64,000 nucleotides of DNA from assembly GCA_933207985.1 (NCBI GenBank), contig OW240917.1, positions 242,704,524 through 242,768,523 on the forward strand. Direction: 5' to 3'. The position numbers were made by a program, and so were the translations under genes. Of the stretch, positions 44,643-56,445 are shown in pieces. A model generated the notes under the pieces. That model ran no database searches and had not been told where the DNA came from. It saw only the letters and a list, made by a program, of their open reading frames with translations. This stretch comes from Pelobates cultripes. Taxonomy: Eukaryota; Chordata; Amphibia; Anura; Pelobatidae. The first letter of the stretch is position 1. Every line of letters begins with the position of its first letter.

Positions 44643-45387
44643 TGTCACAATCTCTTACCTTGTTCCATCATGCCTACGTGGTGCAGGATCCAGGGCAGAC
44701 TTTTCTCCCAACGAGTTCGGCATGTCTCATGCTGGACTCTGGAGTCACGCCCGTTTTTATGATGCGGCGCATACACGCCGACGTCATGATGTCGATGACG
44801 CAGTCCCACGTCATCAATACCAGCCCAGAATGTTTTGGGGGCATGGCCTTAAAGTAAAAGATGCTTCCCTATAAAATGAGCGCTTTTTGCCTTGTTCCCT
44901 GCCCTATTGTGGTTCCTTACATAGAATGTGACGGCAGATAAGAACCATTCGGCCCATCTAGTCTGCCCAATTTTCTAAATACTTTCATTAGTCCCTGGCC
45001 TTATCTTATAGTTAGGATAGCCTTATGCCTATCCCACGCATGCTTAAACTCCTTTACTGTGTTAACCTCTACTCTACTCCCTATAGTGCTATTTGGTTCT
45101 CCTTGCGATTATATTGATATTTCTGTGTTTTGACTCGGATTGGCTTTAGACTTTTCTGTTCTCTGGTTCCCTGACTCGGCTTTTATTTTGACTCTCTGAT
45201 GTCTGGTGTCCTGACATGGCTATTCTTGTATCATTCTTTTATCATTTCTCTTATCCTGACATTTGGAAATCCCTTAACTACTCTTTTCTACCTACTTTAA
45301 ACCCGACCATTCTAAGGTTCGGTAATACGTGCTTGGGTTTTCCGTGGGTTTACATACTGCGTGTTGGGTTATCACACGACCGTGATA
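44643..45387 (+). mobile_element. Solo LTR-like element with 5-bp TSD, carrying a CR1 insert
   Basis: The ends read TGTCAC and GTGATA (a C-to-T change from the expected GTGACA), with an exact AAAGT duplication at 44638-44642 and 45388-45392. The U3-like part has GACGTCA/GATGACG sites (about 44778-44800) and a TATAAAA at about 44870. A minus-strand CR1 3' fragment interrupts it at about 44926-45085. No internal retroviral genes are present; the class (Gypsy or ERV) is undetermined. Confidence 0.65.
44926..45085 (-). mobile_element. CR1-like LINE 3' fragment
   Basis: Reverse complement of the tail at 35873-36078: 'acatagaatgtgacggcaga', then 'cggcccatctagtctgccc' and 'ctttactgtgttaacctct'. It is very short and 5'-truncated. 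Confidence 0.8.
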
Positions 45388-45392
45388 AAAGT

Positions 45393-47010
45393 CATGCAAT
45401 GTACGCACTCCAAAAAAATTAAATAGTTGGATAAATTATAAAGTGATCAGAGGTGACACCCTTGGACCCTGGTGTTTGGGGCCCAGGAGCCATATAGGTA
45501 CTAGGCCAAGATGGGTCCCACTATCAGTGGCTCGATTTAGTATCAGTGCACGTAAAAACTAGTGCAAGCCAGAAAAAATTAATTTACGCTTGTATTTAAA
45601 AAAAATATGTAATTTAAGATACACAAGATTTCGTCTGATTTGTGATATCGGAAAGCAGCGTAAATGTACAAGCCTTGCATTATAGATTTTATAGAAAAAA
45701 AAATCTTAAAATTAACTATATATATATATATATATATAAAGATATAAATATAGATTATTTTTCTGCTTACCCTGTTTATCTCTGTATTGGTTAATTTTTG
45801 CTCACTTGCTCTGTGAACCAAATGAGGGGAGAATTCTAATATATACATAATATATGGTAATATTCAATGTCCGCACCCCTTTGGTTCCTCTGAATCGGTT
45901 CACGAACCAATTTCAGTTGCAAAATTCTACAGAGGCAAACCAATATATGTCCAAAATTAGGGTGTCCTGAAAATGGGAAACAGAGAATCCATCGTCACTA
46001 CTACTATACCAATAGTGAGATTCTACATATTATCAATTAGTCACTTTGGAGACTTAGTATCAACTAGTAAAAGTATTCACAGGGTTGTAATCAGTTTCTG
46101 AGTTCCTCTCATAAAAAAAAAAGCCACTACGCTAAAAGTAGTGACAGGTATTTTGGCCAATAAAAATTGACAGGTACAGAGACAGGCCACCCCTATGCAC
46201 ACTTAAGACTTCTGGAGTACATATATTTACTTTCCGCATGTAAATGTCTAACAAATACCATTCCCTGTCTCTAATTCTATGATTCTCTCTGGGAATTTCC
46301 TACGCCAGGGTAACTGATTAGATATGGACATCAGTAAATGTTAATTTTGAGTAACTTTTATCCTTTGCTAAAAATTCTCAATATTGATCGCTAATAAAGT
46401 GTGGGGTATTTTATCCTGCTAGCATCCTGCGGAATCTTAATCCATCTCATTCTATGGGGTCAGTGCCTACACACAGAAACATAAACATACAATGTATCTA
46501 TAAAGTACTAAAATGTAGCACTAACCTGTGTATAGTATTAAACGGGTGCTGCTATTGAGTTTAACAGATACATACAAAATTCAGAGTGCTCCCCATTAAA
46601 TCAGCTCTGAAGTCGGTACATTTTTATAAAACCTCCAGTTTAGATACAACAGAGATTTAGTTTAGTTACTTAATATAAACATACAATGCATAGTCACTGC
46701 TCCAGAAGTACCCCTATTTGCATGAGAGCATAACCTAATGAATACTTGTGAGAGCTGAATCTATTATATTATTATTCCTTCTTCGTTTCTGCACTCTATA
46801 GGAAAATAGCTGAGAAATTAGAAGCAATGAATCTGTGTTTTGGAGAATGCAAGCTGACACCCCATCAATGACGGATGATGATCTGTCAATTCCTGTTGGT
46901 GCATATTAAACTGTGATACAGTCTGGAGTCAGTGAGGAAGAATGGATGATTTCCCTGCGCCCTCCTCAATCTGCATTGTATCCTTGGTTGAAGGTTTAAT
47001 GAAAGCCTGG
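45393..47010. other. AT-rich intergenic sequence with a short TA microsatellite
   Basis: A (TA) tract lies at about 45716-45740. No gene was seen. Confidence 0.5.
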
Positions 47011-47012
47011 AG

Positions 47013-47147
47013 CAGGGGTAGGCAACCTTCGGCACTGCAGATGTGGATTACATTGCACATAATGCTCTTACATCGATATTACTGGCAAAGCATCATGGGA
47101 GTTGTAGTCCACAACAACTGGAGTGACAAAGGTTACCTACCCATGTC
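47013..47147. mobile_element. Palindromic MITE
   Basis: 'caggggtaggcaaccttcgg' and 'cactgcagatgt' on the left mirror 'acaactggagtg' and 'caaaggttacctacccatg' on the right, with 'gcatcatgggagttgtagtc' inside. Most of its 135 bases can pair. It borders the Tc1 remnant that follows. Confidence 0.75.
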
Positions 47148-48350
47148 CTAGAGGTTCACTGATTGTCCTTCCTTGGACAACTTTTGGTAGGTACTAATCA
47201 CTGCATACCAGGAACACCCCTGTAACGGAGCTCCCTGTAGCCCGACGGGGTACCTCCGCCAAAGGACTGCTTCCTAGCTGGAACAGAGGACAAACCGCAT
47301 TACTTCTGCCCACAGTCGCTGTGACTTGACTGGGGCCCTGGAACTGCTCCTTCCTGGAGCCGAATGGGGAATTCGCTCTAGACACCCCAAGAACTCGGCG
47401 ACACTCAGTCCTGGGAACTCTAATCCTTACAAGGACTTTCCCCATTGAATCCCCTGCAAGCTGGAACAGCAGACACAGGAGTAAATCTTCTTTCCCTCCA
47501 ATAACAGGATGACAGACAGGTTTGGCGTGTAAGCTGGAATCTTTAATGGCAGCCACAAATGGCCTTGTATGCATGTCCCCATGCAAGGGGCTCTCCCCCC
47601 TGGACCTTGTGGGGGACTGCAGCAAAAAGTCACAGACCAATGACAAAGGTGTTTAAATACATGACACTCCCATATACAAGCATTCAATCCCTTCCCTCTG
47701 CTTGGGAGATAATTGGATCAGTAACTGTACTAATTCTAATCCAATTATCTCCAAGCATAGAAAAAACATACTTTTTCAAAACACTCCAAATGTACCCCCA
47801 AAACACATGGATCCCCACAAATTGTACATCCCCTGATAGCCCTGATCTGGGTGACCAACCTATCAAAAAATCACCCTGATCAGTTTAGGGGTTCAGGAAT
47901 TTCCTGGAATTCATAATTTTGACTGACCATGCACATGGTCCTATGCCCAAAACAGTTCCATGAAATCAGTGCTAATGGTCGGTCAACTTTGGTAGTCATT
48001 TACAGGTTTCCCTGCAGGGCCCATAGTCCGTGGGCAGGAGGCTTGCAAGCTTCTCCAGGAGCTCGTGGCAAACTCATGTGGGAAGGGGAGTTTGTCACAA
48101 CCGACAAGACTTGTCATTTCGGAGATGTTCTGACCCAGTTGTCTAGCCATCACTAGTTGGACCTTGCCAAAGTCACTCAGATCCTTTCGCTTGCCCATTT
48201 TTTCACACATGAAATTCAAGAACTGACTGTTCACTTGCTGCTTACTATATCCCACCCCTGGAAAGGTGCCATTGTAATGATATAATCAATGTTATTCACG
48301 TCACCTGTTCATTGTTTTAATGTTGAGATTGATCAGTCTGAACCATTTAA
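47148..48350 (-). mobile_element. Tc1-like transposon fragment split by an LTR
   Basis: On the minus strand the right piece (48350-48100) carries a Tc1-type 5' end and a start frame MGKRKDLSDF then VMARQLGQNIS and LVGC. The left piece (47220-47148) continues the same protein region ('YQK' and 'SKEGQ'-like text). The two pieces join cleanly if the LTR at 47221-48099 is removed. The rest of the transposase is missing, ending at the MITE. Confidence 0.8.
47221..48099 (-). mobile_element. Solo LTR nested in Tc1
   Basis: The plus-strand ends read TGTAACGG and GTCACA. The 5' block 'gtaacggagctccctgtagc' and the 3' block 'catagtccgtgggcaggagg' match corresponding blocks of the larger LTR at 50947-52002, so they are related families. 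Flanks read ACCCC and ACCG(A), a degraded duplication. In the minus orientation an ATTAAA signal lies at about 47550. Confidence 0.75.
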
Positions 48351-48439
48351 CATGGGACAGGTCTGGTTTAAGGGTCACAAGAGCACATCTGCAACCAAAT
48401 CCTAAATCACAAATAGCCAGAACTCTGTAGCCCCACAAT

Positions 48440-49722
48440 CAGGGGTCAAGTCCTGGGGAAAAAAGTGTGGGAACTCACCCAAGATTCCCGCCGTCCCCCC
48501 TCCCCCCCCTCCCCCTTAAAAAAAAAAAAAATTACACTCCTATGCATATAGTGCAGTGCAGGGTGTGTATAATGAATGTAGTGTGTTTGTAGTGAATGCA
48601 GAGTGTGTATAATGAATGCAGTGTGTTTTTAGTGAGTGTAGAGTGTGTACACTGAATGCAGTGTATGTAGTGTGTTTGTAGTGAATGCAGAGTGTGTATA
48701 GTGAATGTAGTGTGTAGTGAGTGCAGAATGTGCATAATAAATGCAGAGTGTGTATAGTGAATGCAGAGGGTGTATAGTGAATGTAGTGTGTTTGTAGTGA
48801 GTGAAGAGTGTGTATAATGAATGCAGGGTGTGCGCGCTGGATGACGTGTGTGTGTGTGAGTGCTGGATGATGTGTGTGTGTGTGCTGGATGATGTGTGTG
48901 CGAAAGTGCTGGATGATGTGTGTGTGTGTGTGCTGATGATGTGTGTGTAAAGGGATGATGTGCGTGTGTGTGTGCTGGATGATGTGGGTGCGTGTGCGCT
49001 GATGTGATGTGTGTGTGTGTGCTGGATGGATGTGTGTGTGGAGTGCTGGATGATGTGTGTGTGTGTGTGTGCTGATGATGTGTGTGTGTGTGTGTGCTGG
49101 ATGGATGTGTGTGTGTGTGTGTGTAAAAGCGGGGATGATGTGTGTGAGTGCTGGATGATTGTGTGTGCGAGTGCTGGATGATTGTGTGTGCGCTGGATGA
49201 TTGTGTGTGCGCTGGATGATGTGTGTGTGTGCTGGATGATGTGTGTGTGTGCTGGATGATGTGTGTGCGAGTGCTGGATGATGTGTGTGCGAGTGCTGGA
49301 TGATGGGTGTGCGAGTGCTGGATGATGGGTGTGTGAGTGCTGGATGATGGGTGTGTGAGTGCGGGGGGGGAAGCATTTTTTTACTTTATGTATAATTTGT
49401 ATTTATCCCCCCTCCCTGCTTCTTACCTTGTCAGGGAGGGGGGAGATCGCCTGGTGGTCCGGTGGAGGGAGGCAGCCGCTGTAGGGTGCTGTAGCTTCTC
49501 TCCAAGCTGCAGAATCTCGCGACTCGGCCCAGCGAGCCGCTGCTGCGGCAACAGCCGCTGGTCTCGCGAGAGTTATAGCTGGAGAGGGAACACAGCGTGT
49601 GCTGGCCCCTCTGTGCAGGTAGCAGGGCCGGTCCTGCAGGACAGGTAACGGGAACGGCGTTCCTGCTTTTGAAAAAGTGCAGGAACGCCGTTCCCATGCG
49701 TTCCTGCAGGACTCGAGCCCTG
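48440..49722. mobile_element. hAT-type non-autonomous element with internal GT minisatellite
   Basis: The ends CAGGGGTCAAGTCCTG and CAGGACTCGAGCCCTG are inverted with a few mismatches, and an exact 8-bp duplication CCCACAAT lies at 48432-48439 and 49723-49730. The interior is a GTGTG-rich array (48541-49365) followed by a GC-rich block with 'ttcttacctt'. A local hairpin (aggaacgccgttcc pair, 49645-49700) lies near the right end. No transposase frame. Confidence 0.88.
48541..49365. repeat. GTGTG/CTGGATGAT minisatellite
   Basis: The first part (48541-48830) repeats 'gtgaatgcagagtgtgtata'. The second part (48835-49365) repeats 'gtgctggatgatgtgtgtg' in units of about 20-35 bases. His/Thr-rich frames on the minus strand are artefacts. 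Confidence 0.9.
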
Positions 49723-49739
49723 CCCACAATGCAACCCCT

Positions 49740-49922
49740 GCAATTTCTTCCATAACTGTTTACTGCAAGGGGGTTTAAGCATTCATGGGATAAGTATAGG
49801 GCTACCCTAGATATAAGAGACTAATGCAAGTATTAAGAAAATTGGGCAGACTAGATGGGTCGAGTGATTCTTATCTGCCGTCACAGTCTATGTTTCTGTG
49901 CTTCTATGTTTCTTTATTGTCG
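49740..49922 (+). mobile_element. CR1-like LINE 3' fragment
   Basis: 'gggcagactagatgggtcga' and 'ttcttatctgccgtcacag' followed by 'tctatgtttctgtgcttcta' match the CR1 tail at 35873-36078. Confidence 0.8.
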
Positions 49923-50719
49923 CCATCGATATTGTGGTCCATTTTAGTGACCTCTCCTCCATAAAGACGATCTGAACCACACCACCTTTTCCTATACAAT
50001 TGAGAAATTATATTAACTGATCACAGACACTATGCAGCCATTATATCACTAATAAGCAAACAGCATAATAAATCTATCCCGTTGTAAAATGCTTTGGAAT
50101 ACATTGGCACTTTATAAATAAAATACTAATATACACATTGGTCTAAGCAACGTAATACCAGCCAAATTGTAGCCGTACATCTAGCGTTTTCTCATAAATG
50201 CAGGAAGCCCTGCTTGCATTATTGCTAATAATATATCTGTAGCTGTTTGCATTACTGCAATGCAGCTCAGTTATTGCTGGAAGAAAATATTAGTTCAGTT
50301 AAAAGCCAAGATGTTTTTTTACGGATTCCATCGCTTTCAAATAAAGTTATATGATATTAATAACAAAGTTAATCTCGCTGTATTATCTCGTCCTCTTCGG
50401 TATTAAATTTCTTTTGTTTCGTACATTAACAATGAATGGAATCTAAACAGGGCCTAATATTGTAGAAGTTACAAAGTCAGTTCTTCCTGTTTGTTTTTAT
50501 TCTACACATCAGCTTTTTTCTTCCAGTTAAGTTGTTTTGGACTAGCTCTACGTATCATGCCAATTCTCTCTTTGGTAAATAAACTCTCATTGGCTTAGTT
50601 CAGATGGGCACTCTAACCAATTTTTTGAAAATCAATCAAAAATAAAAAAAATAATTTAAGTTCTTTCTTTTTGGGCAAATCCACACACATTATATAATCA
50701 GCCTCGAGCTTTGCCTACT
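49923..50719. other. Intergenic; L2-like tail scrap near 50085-50140
   Basis: 'gttgtaaaatgctttggaat' and 'ggcactttataaataaaat' resemble the L2 3' terminus in plus orientation. Nothing else was seen. Confidence 0.45.
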
Positions 50720-50819
50720 NNNNNNNNNNNNNNNNNNNNNNNNNNNNNNNNNNNNNNNNNNNNNNNNNNNNNNNNNNNNNNNNNNNNNNNNNNNNNNNNN
50801 NNNNNNNNNNNNNNNNNNN
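50720..50819. other. Assembly gap (100 N)
   Basis: Exactly 100 undetermined bases, a placeholder of unknown real size. Confidence 0.99.
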
Positions 50820-50946
50820 CGTTACGTCTCAGACATAAGTCTTGTTCCTGTATTCTATTTATTTTTGTTAAGACTCATTGTGCTCTCCTGGTCCAATCCT
50901 GTCCTAGTACAAGATTGGGGAGTACTTGAGTTTAGCTGCTAAGTTC

Positions 50947-52002
50947 TGTAACGGATCACCTAGCACCCTGACTAGGTACCTCCATTGAAGGATGCTCCTA
51001 GTGCTTCCTGAGGGCTCCAAGCACTCCAGCCGACACCATAACCCCCGTAGACTCCTTCAGAGAGCAAGACAGGAACAAGCTCTTACAAGAGCTCAGTGAT
51101 TATAGCAAGGGAATATGCAGAGCATAGCAATCCCTTGTAGCAGATTCCCCCAATAAGAGACAGGACTCAGATTGAGGGTGAAGTAGAACTGTCTGTACTG
51201 GCACATACAGCCTCTTTTATTCACATTCTACACACATAGTACTTTCCACTGGGTGTTGCAGAACAACCAATCAATACGTACAATACACTCAGACACTCCC
51301 ACACAAAATCCTCCCCTCTGCCTGTGATATAATTACTGAACACAATGGTCTAACTTAATTATCACAGGCAGGAAAATACATAACTCTAAAAGTATACATC
51401 ACATTCACATAAAACTTACATTTTCAGAATCAGCATACTCCGAATACAAACATATGTCAAAATCATACAAATTGGTCCAGTGGGTCAAAAGTTTGTTGAA
51501 AGTCCCTTTGTGACCAAATGAAACATGACTTTTCTGCCCAAAACCAGTTCCACAGAGTCTTCTATCCTGGAGATAATTGGGAAGTAATCCAATTATCTTC
51601 AAGGACAGAGGAAAAACTCCATTAGCCATATGGTAGCAAAATACAATAAAATACATAAAAATATATAACTGTTCAGTTATTGCATAAAACAGGTACATTC
51701 AACATATCCCCAGATAGCTTAGGTCTGAGCGCACATTATTACTGAATGGCGCTCAGATCATATACATACAGTTCAATTGCCATGGAGCCAAAGTCTTTCA
51801 CATAGTCTTTCGTTATACGAATGGGCTCCATGGCATATCTATCTGGGGTAACACTGCTCACATAGGGAAAGTACCGAATGACCCAGCTTTCGGGTCTTTG
51901 CAGGGGAAAATCAAGCATTTCAACATGGGGCCATAGTCACAGGGCAGGAGGCTGTCCTCTCAGTCTTCTCCAATGCCCAGTGGCGAGGCTGGTTCCGCCA
52001 CA
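50947..52002 (-). mobile_element. Solo LTR, 1056 bp, 5-bp TSD
   Basis: The plus-strand ends TGTAACGG and CCGCCACA form the short TG..CA inverted termini of an LTR. AGTTC is duplicated exactly at 50942-50946 and 52003-52007. Read on the minus strand, an AATAAA near 51217 lies about 270 bases before the 3' end, giving a U3-R-U5 layout. No gag, pol or env is present, so this is a solo LTR left by recombination; ERV versus Gypsy origin cannot be settled. It is related to the LTR at 47221-48099. Confidence 0.82.
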
Positions 52003-52244
52003 AGTTCTAAGTTGTGTATTTTTATTTGTTTTTGTTATTACCCATGTCTTCCTTATTGGGGAGATGCATAAAATTACTAAGGAAATATAGTACATAGTGG
52101 GGCCATGTCGGGGAAGAAGAGAAGGGAACTACCTCTCTTTTTACAGCTAGATTTTCACCAACAACATACAATATTTAGGAGATTCTAAAATATGCAAGCA
52201 AAATAAACTTTCTCTTACAGTTTTACAATTATTGATGTCTTTCT

Positions 52245-53460
52245 CTATTTGTTTTAAATATTTTTATTGTTATCATAATATAAATGCGGGTTTCAAGTAT
52301 AATACGGTTAAAGCGGTTAGTCGCCTACGCAGAGGCGTGCGTATTAAAGTTTAAGTTAACATGGAGCAAACATATTGTGGATTTGTCGGAATATCATGTA
52401 TTCGCCTACGCAGAGGCGTATGAGTCATTGTAGGCAAGTATTCACAAATATTAAGTTTACATAAGCTTTGCGGAGTTGGACATCACAATCAAGAACATGC
52501 TGTAATGAGCTAGTATAATAAAGGGAGCGATTTAAAAACTATTAAACTATTAACTGAAGAGTGTACCTTCGCTATGCATTTTAGACCATTGCACAGTTGT
52601 GTGCTCCAACATATTTCCGGTTGCTTTTAAACAAATGGTCATGCGGCCTGCTGAGAAGGCTAGCGTCTTAGTGTGTGTTCTATGTGGGTCCGTGTGTGTG
52701 CCTCAATCATATGGACCATATTTGTCAGATTCTTGTGTCTGGGTGTCTGTGTGTGTCCCATTTAGGGTGTGTTCGTGTGTGTGAGGGTAAGGGATTTGGG
52801 AAAAGGGAGGGGCTGGAAAACAGAAAAGAGTGGGGAGGAGAGGGATGTGGAAGGGGGTTAGAAGAGGGAGTAGCGTTAAGGCGGGTGGGCATCTCTGCCG
52901 TCCCACCGATCTGTATCCCCATTCTCCGCCCCAGACCATCCCGCCCCACCGGCATCACCAGTGGTCAACTCTCACAGGTCCCTTGTCTGCTCCTCCCTAA
53001 GTTCTGGTGCAGTCAAGAGGGACACAAAATCATCTGAGGTGACATTTCAGCCAGTAGAACCATTTCTTCGTGTATTTTTCTTTTGCCTTCGCTGTGGTTG
53101 CCTTCAAGTCTTCAAATTTCCGGGTGTTCTCCACCTCCTCCACCCATCGTCTGAGCAGGGGGGTGCGTGGTTGCTTCCAGAAGATAGGGACTGTCGTTTT
53201 CGCTGCGTTGAGAAGCCTTGGTATTACTGATCGTTTATATACCGGCGTGGGCATCGTCGTGTGGTGCAGCAAGAAGGGAGCTGGTGTCATTGGGAGGCTT
53301 TCATCTGCAATTTTGTTGATCATTCGTCCCACTGTTTCCCAGAATGGTCTAATGAGGGTGCAGTCCCACCATAGGTGTAAAAATGTCCCAGTCTCTTCTC
53401 CACATCTCCAGCACGCGTCCGATTTTGAGCTGTCTCTGGCGTGAAGGTTCTTTCTCTATT
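52245..53460 (-). mobile_element. L1/Tx1-like LINE 3' fragment
   Basis: The minus-strand frame includes a C-terminal zinc knuckle (CWRC then LHLWWDC: C-x2-C-x8-H-x4-C) and continues with PFWETVGRMI, a VPIFWKQPRTP block and KKWFYWLKC to a TGA at about 53030, the usual end of L1-type ORF2. A 780-bp 3' UTR follows, with AATAAA and a short A-rich tail near 52245-52280. The rest of ORF2 is missing. Confidence 0.82.
53030..53455 (-). pseudogene. L1-type ORF2 C terminus
   Basis: About 140 codons remain from the end of the reverse-transcriptase polyprotein. The cysteine-rich knuckle is the clearest hallmark. There is no RT or endonuclease domain, and the upstream frame is lost at about 53455, so the copy is a dead 5'-truncated insertion. 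Confidence 0.8.
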
Positions 53461-55307
53461 TGCATTGGTGTGAGAATGCTGGATGCAAATATCTTAATGC
53501 TTAAATTGGAAAAAAAAATAATTACATGTTTGCATAAATTTACATATTATAACTGTTGCATCAATGTTGTCTCTGCTATTCAAGGGAGTATTCCAACACA
53601 GTGTATGGACCTGTTTGCAGCGAGTTTAGTCATCTGGTCCCATGAGCTAAAAGTATCTTTGGTAAAGACAGTGTTGAGATATGTCTTGGCAGAGGGGCTG
53701 AATCATGCCATCAAGACAATGGGGATGATAGCTGCCTGAAAGAAGACTCATGCGGAGGAGATGATGAAAAACTTAGTACGGCTAAACCATTTTATCCCAA
53801 AAAAATTTAGTTCAGGACCTCCGGCACCTGTTGGTTTGACAGTTCATCTCGACAGAATATCAGCCAACGAAAAATATTCCGAAAAATGATTCGGATGACC
53901 CAAACAGAGTGTGAAAATTGGTCAATATGTGTACTGCGAAATTAATATGTAATTAAATATTATGTAAATAATTTGCAGTACATTTATAGCTGCATTATTC
54001 CAGCATTCGGTTCACAGATGAGGTTAGAAAAGGTTGTCAATAATGGGAAAAATAGGAGAAGCAGTAAAATATGTATTTATACATTATATATATATATATA
54101 TTTATTAAGTATATGATATATAAATATTTTATGCTCCTAATTGTTTTCCCCTGTATTGGTCACTTCTCACTTCATCTTTGAATAAAATCAACATTTAGTG
54201 GCTGTTACCTAAACATTAATCATCTTTTTTTCTTGTCAATCATAATTATTTTGATGCCACTTGTGTAACACTAAAATCCCGTAGCAACAAACGTGCTTCT
54301 CCATTGAGCTAGTAGTTTGCAGGGTTATAAGTCCAAACGTCCTCCTACATTCTGACAAATTGCAATTCGTCCAAAGCCGAATGCACGTGTCTACCGGTCT
54401 ACCAGTCTCTCTTGTTCCCGTTACAGTGCTGAAATATAATATTTGCACATCACAAGGCAAACAAATAGATATCCCATGACATTTCTTTGTGTACTGAACA
54501 AACAGTATCTTTTTTTTGGTCTTAGATTTCTCCATACACGGATTGGACAAGTGAAGCTGGGGTCCATATAAAATAAAAAGGTTATGCTTCAAAGCTAGGG
54601 GCCATCAGTCTAGATGGAAATTACACTAAATGCCACTCTCCAGAGAGACTGATAAATTCCTGAAATAGACTTCTTCTCAAAGCAGAGAGCGCAGAATAAC
54701 AATGGTATCTGGTTAAGCTCAGAAACCCTTTATTCCCTTCGGGATATTATGTAGCATTCTTGGCAGAACTGATGTATTGCTATACATCAGATCAGGGACA
54801 TGCATAAAATTACAGGGTAAATATAGTGCATATAGAAAACACTGCGTGAAAGCCCTTTGATTTAGTTAAACATACGATCCCCAGTGTTGAGCGGTACATT
54901 GTAATGAAATCTTCTTCTGTCTCTCAGCCTTGCCCACGGATCCACGAATGATTATTTCATCACTTATTTATACAGCACCAACAAATTTATTGAAACATAA
55001 AGGGGCTTATTTGCAGAAAAATGTTATCCTAAATTAACTGAGCCTAAAACATAGCTACATTTGAATCTTTTTCCCGATTTTCTATCATGGCCTACACGTA
55101 TTTCCGTGGTCAATTCTTCTTAATTCTATATTTAGTAAACAGACCCCAAAGAATAGTGCAAGACTAATGAGAATATTTACTAAATAGAGAGTAAGAGATA
55201 TATTCACTAAAGAGAGAATTCAAAGAAACTATGTAAATAGCCAAGCAAAGAATGCAGACGAACTGGAGAAATGTCCGTTTTTTATTTTTTTTTACCTACA
55301 TATTACA
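53461..55307. other. AT-rich intergenic sequence, no gene seen
   Basis: A short (TA) tract lies near 54086-54102 and an L2-tail-like scrap near 54958-54985. Nothing else is supportable. Confidence 0.45.
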
Positions 55308-55462
55308 TATTATCAGTATTTTATTATTTATATAGCGCCATCAGATTCCATAGCACTGTACAATGGGTGGACTAATAGACATGTAACTGTAACCAGACAA
55401 CTGAACGTACAGGAACAGAGAGGTGGAGGGCCCTGCTCAAGGAGCTTACATTCTATGACCCT
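55308..55462 (-). mobile_element. L2-like LINE 3' UTR fragment
   Basis: 'ttatttatatagcgccatca', 'gcactgtacaatgg' and 'gggccctgctcaaggagctt' match the 3' UTR of the L2-like LINE at 27749-28813 in the same orientation. Confidence 0.8.
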
Positions 55463-55839
55463 GTTTAATGAAAATTCCTCAACCGACTACAATTCATTGT
55501 TTAGTTATAATACCCTCATTTAATAAAGATGGATATAACAGTATAGAAGGTCGTGGTGCCCTTGGAAGCATGCTTGCAATCTAGGAAAGGAATATGCTAT
55601 ATATCTCAGGTTTAGCAGAGAAAGACTTATTTAGTTTAAAAATGAAAATACAACACTGTCAATAGTGTCAGGGCACTATTTACTTGAAATATTTTTTGAA
55701 GAAACAAAATTTAACATATAGTACGTGTTGAAAAAAAAATTAAAAAGAGAGAGAGACTTGAATCTTAATATGTTAATGACCAGGACATAATTCAATTATG
55801 GGACATGGCAACGTGTGGCCCCCAAAGAGGGATGACGGA

Positions 55840-56445
55840 GGATAGATGGTCTTTAACATTTTCATTCAATAGAATGGTTTACTCCAACCACCATGACCAC
55901 TGACCACTTCAGTGATTTGAAGTGGTCATGGTGGTAGGAATCTGTGCTGTGTTTCTGCTGGAAACATACAGAGGAATCTTGTAATTGTGTGCTGGGGGCT
56001 TATTACACTCCCGGCACATGTGAAGACAGTTCTAGACTGCCCAATATCAATTCTGTGCATAAAATATGTGTGTGGTCAGCATGCTGGCAATGGACGTATA
56101 ATGTTTCTCCCATGTGGTTTTTCTCGCCTCCCTGCCGCAAAAAAATAAAAAAATTAGCCCCCTCCCAGTCTTAATCCCCATTCCCTCTCTGCCTCCCCTC
56201 ACCGCTCAGATTGCGCACATGTGAAGCCTGTAATAGGACCACATCAGGCTCTGGCTGACATCGAGAAAAGGTGTGGAAGCCTTTGCCTGGCGCTGGATTC
56301 CAGGTAAGTAAAAACATTTTTTTTTGTAGGTTTACTGCACAGCGTGTGTGGGATGGGGGGGCAGGTCTAGTTAATAGTGCCCAACAGGTAATTTCACAAT
56401 GAAAAACCCTCATACAAATGGTTGGACAAGTAACCCTTTTAAAAC
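55840..56445. mobile_element. Decayed T2-type MITE
   Basis: A hairpin at 55888-55938 ('ccaccatgaccac' with 'gtggtcatggtgg') and a terminal-like 'gtaacccttttaa' at about 56431-56443 match the pattern of T2-type frog MITEs. The left end is poorly preserved. Confidence 0.45.

Noticed and set aside
48532..49376. 278-codon His/Thr/Pro-rich frame on the minus strand
   Set aside because: Runs entirely through the GT minisatellite; no domain and no independent support.
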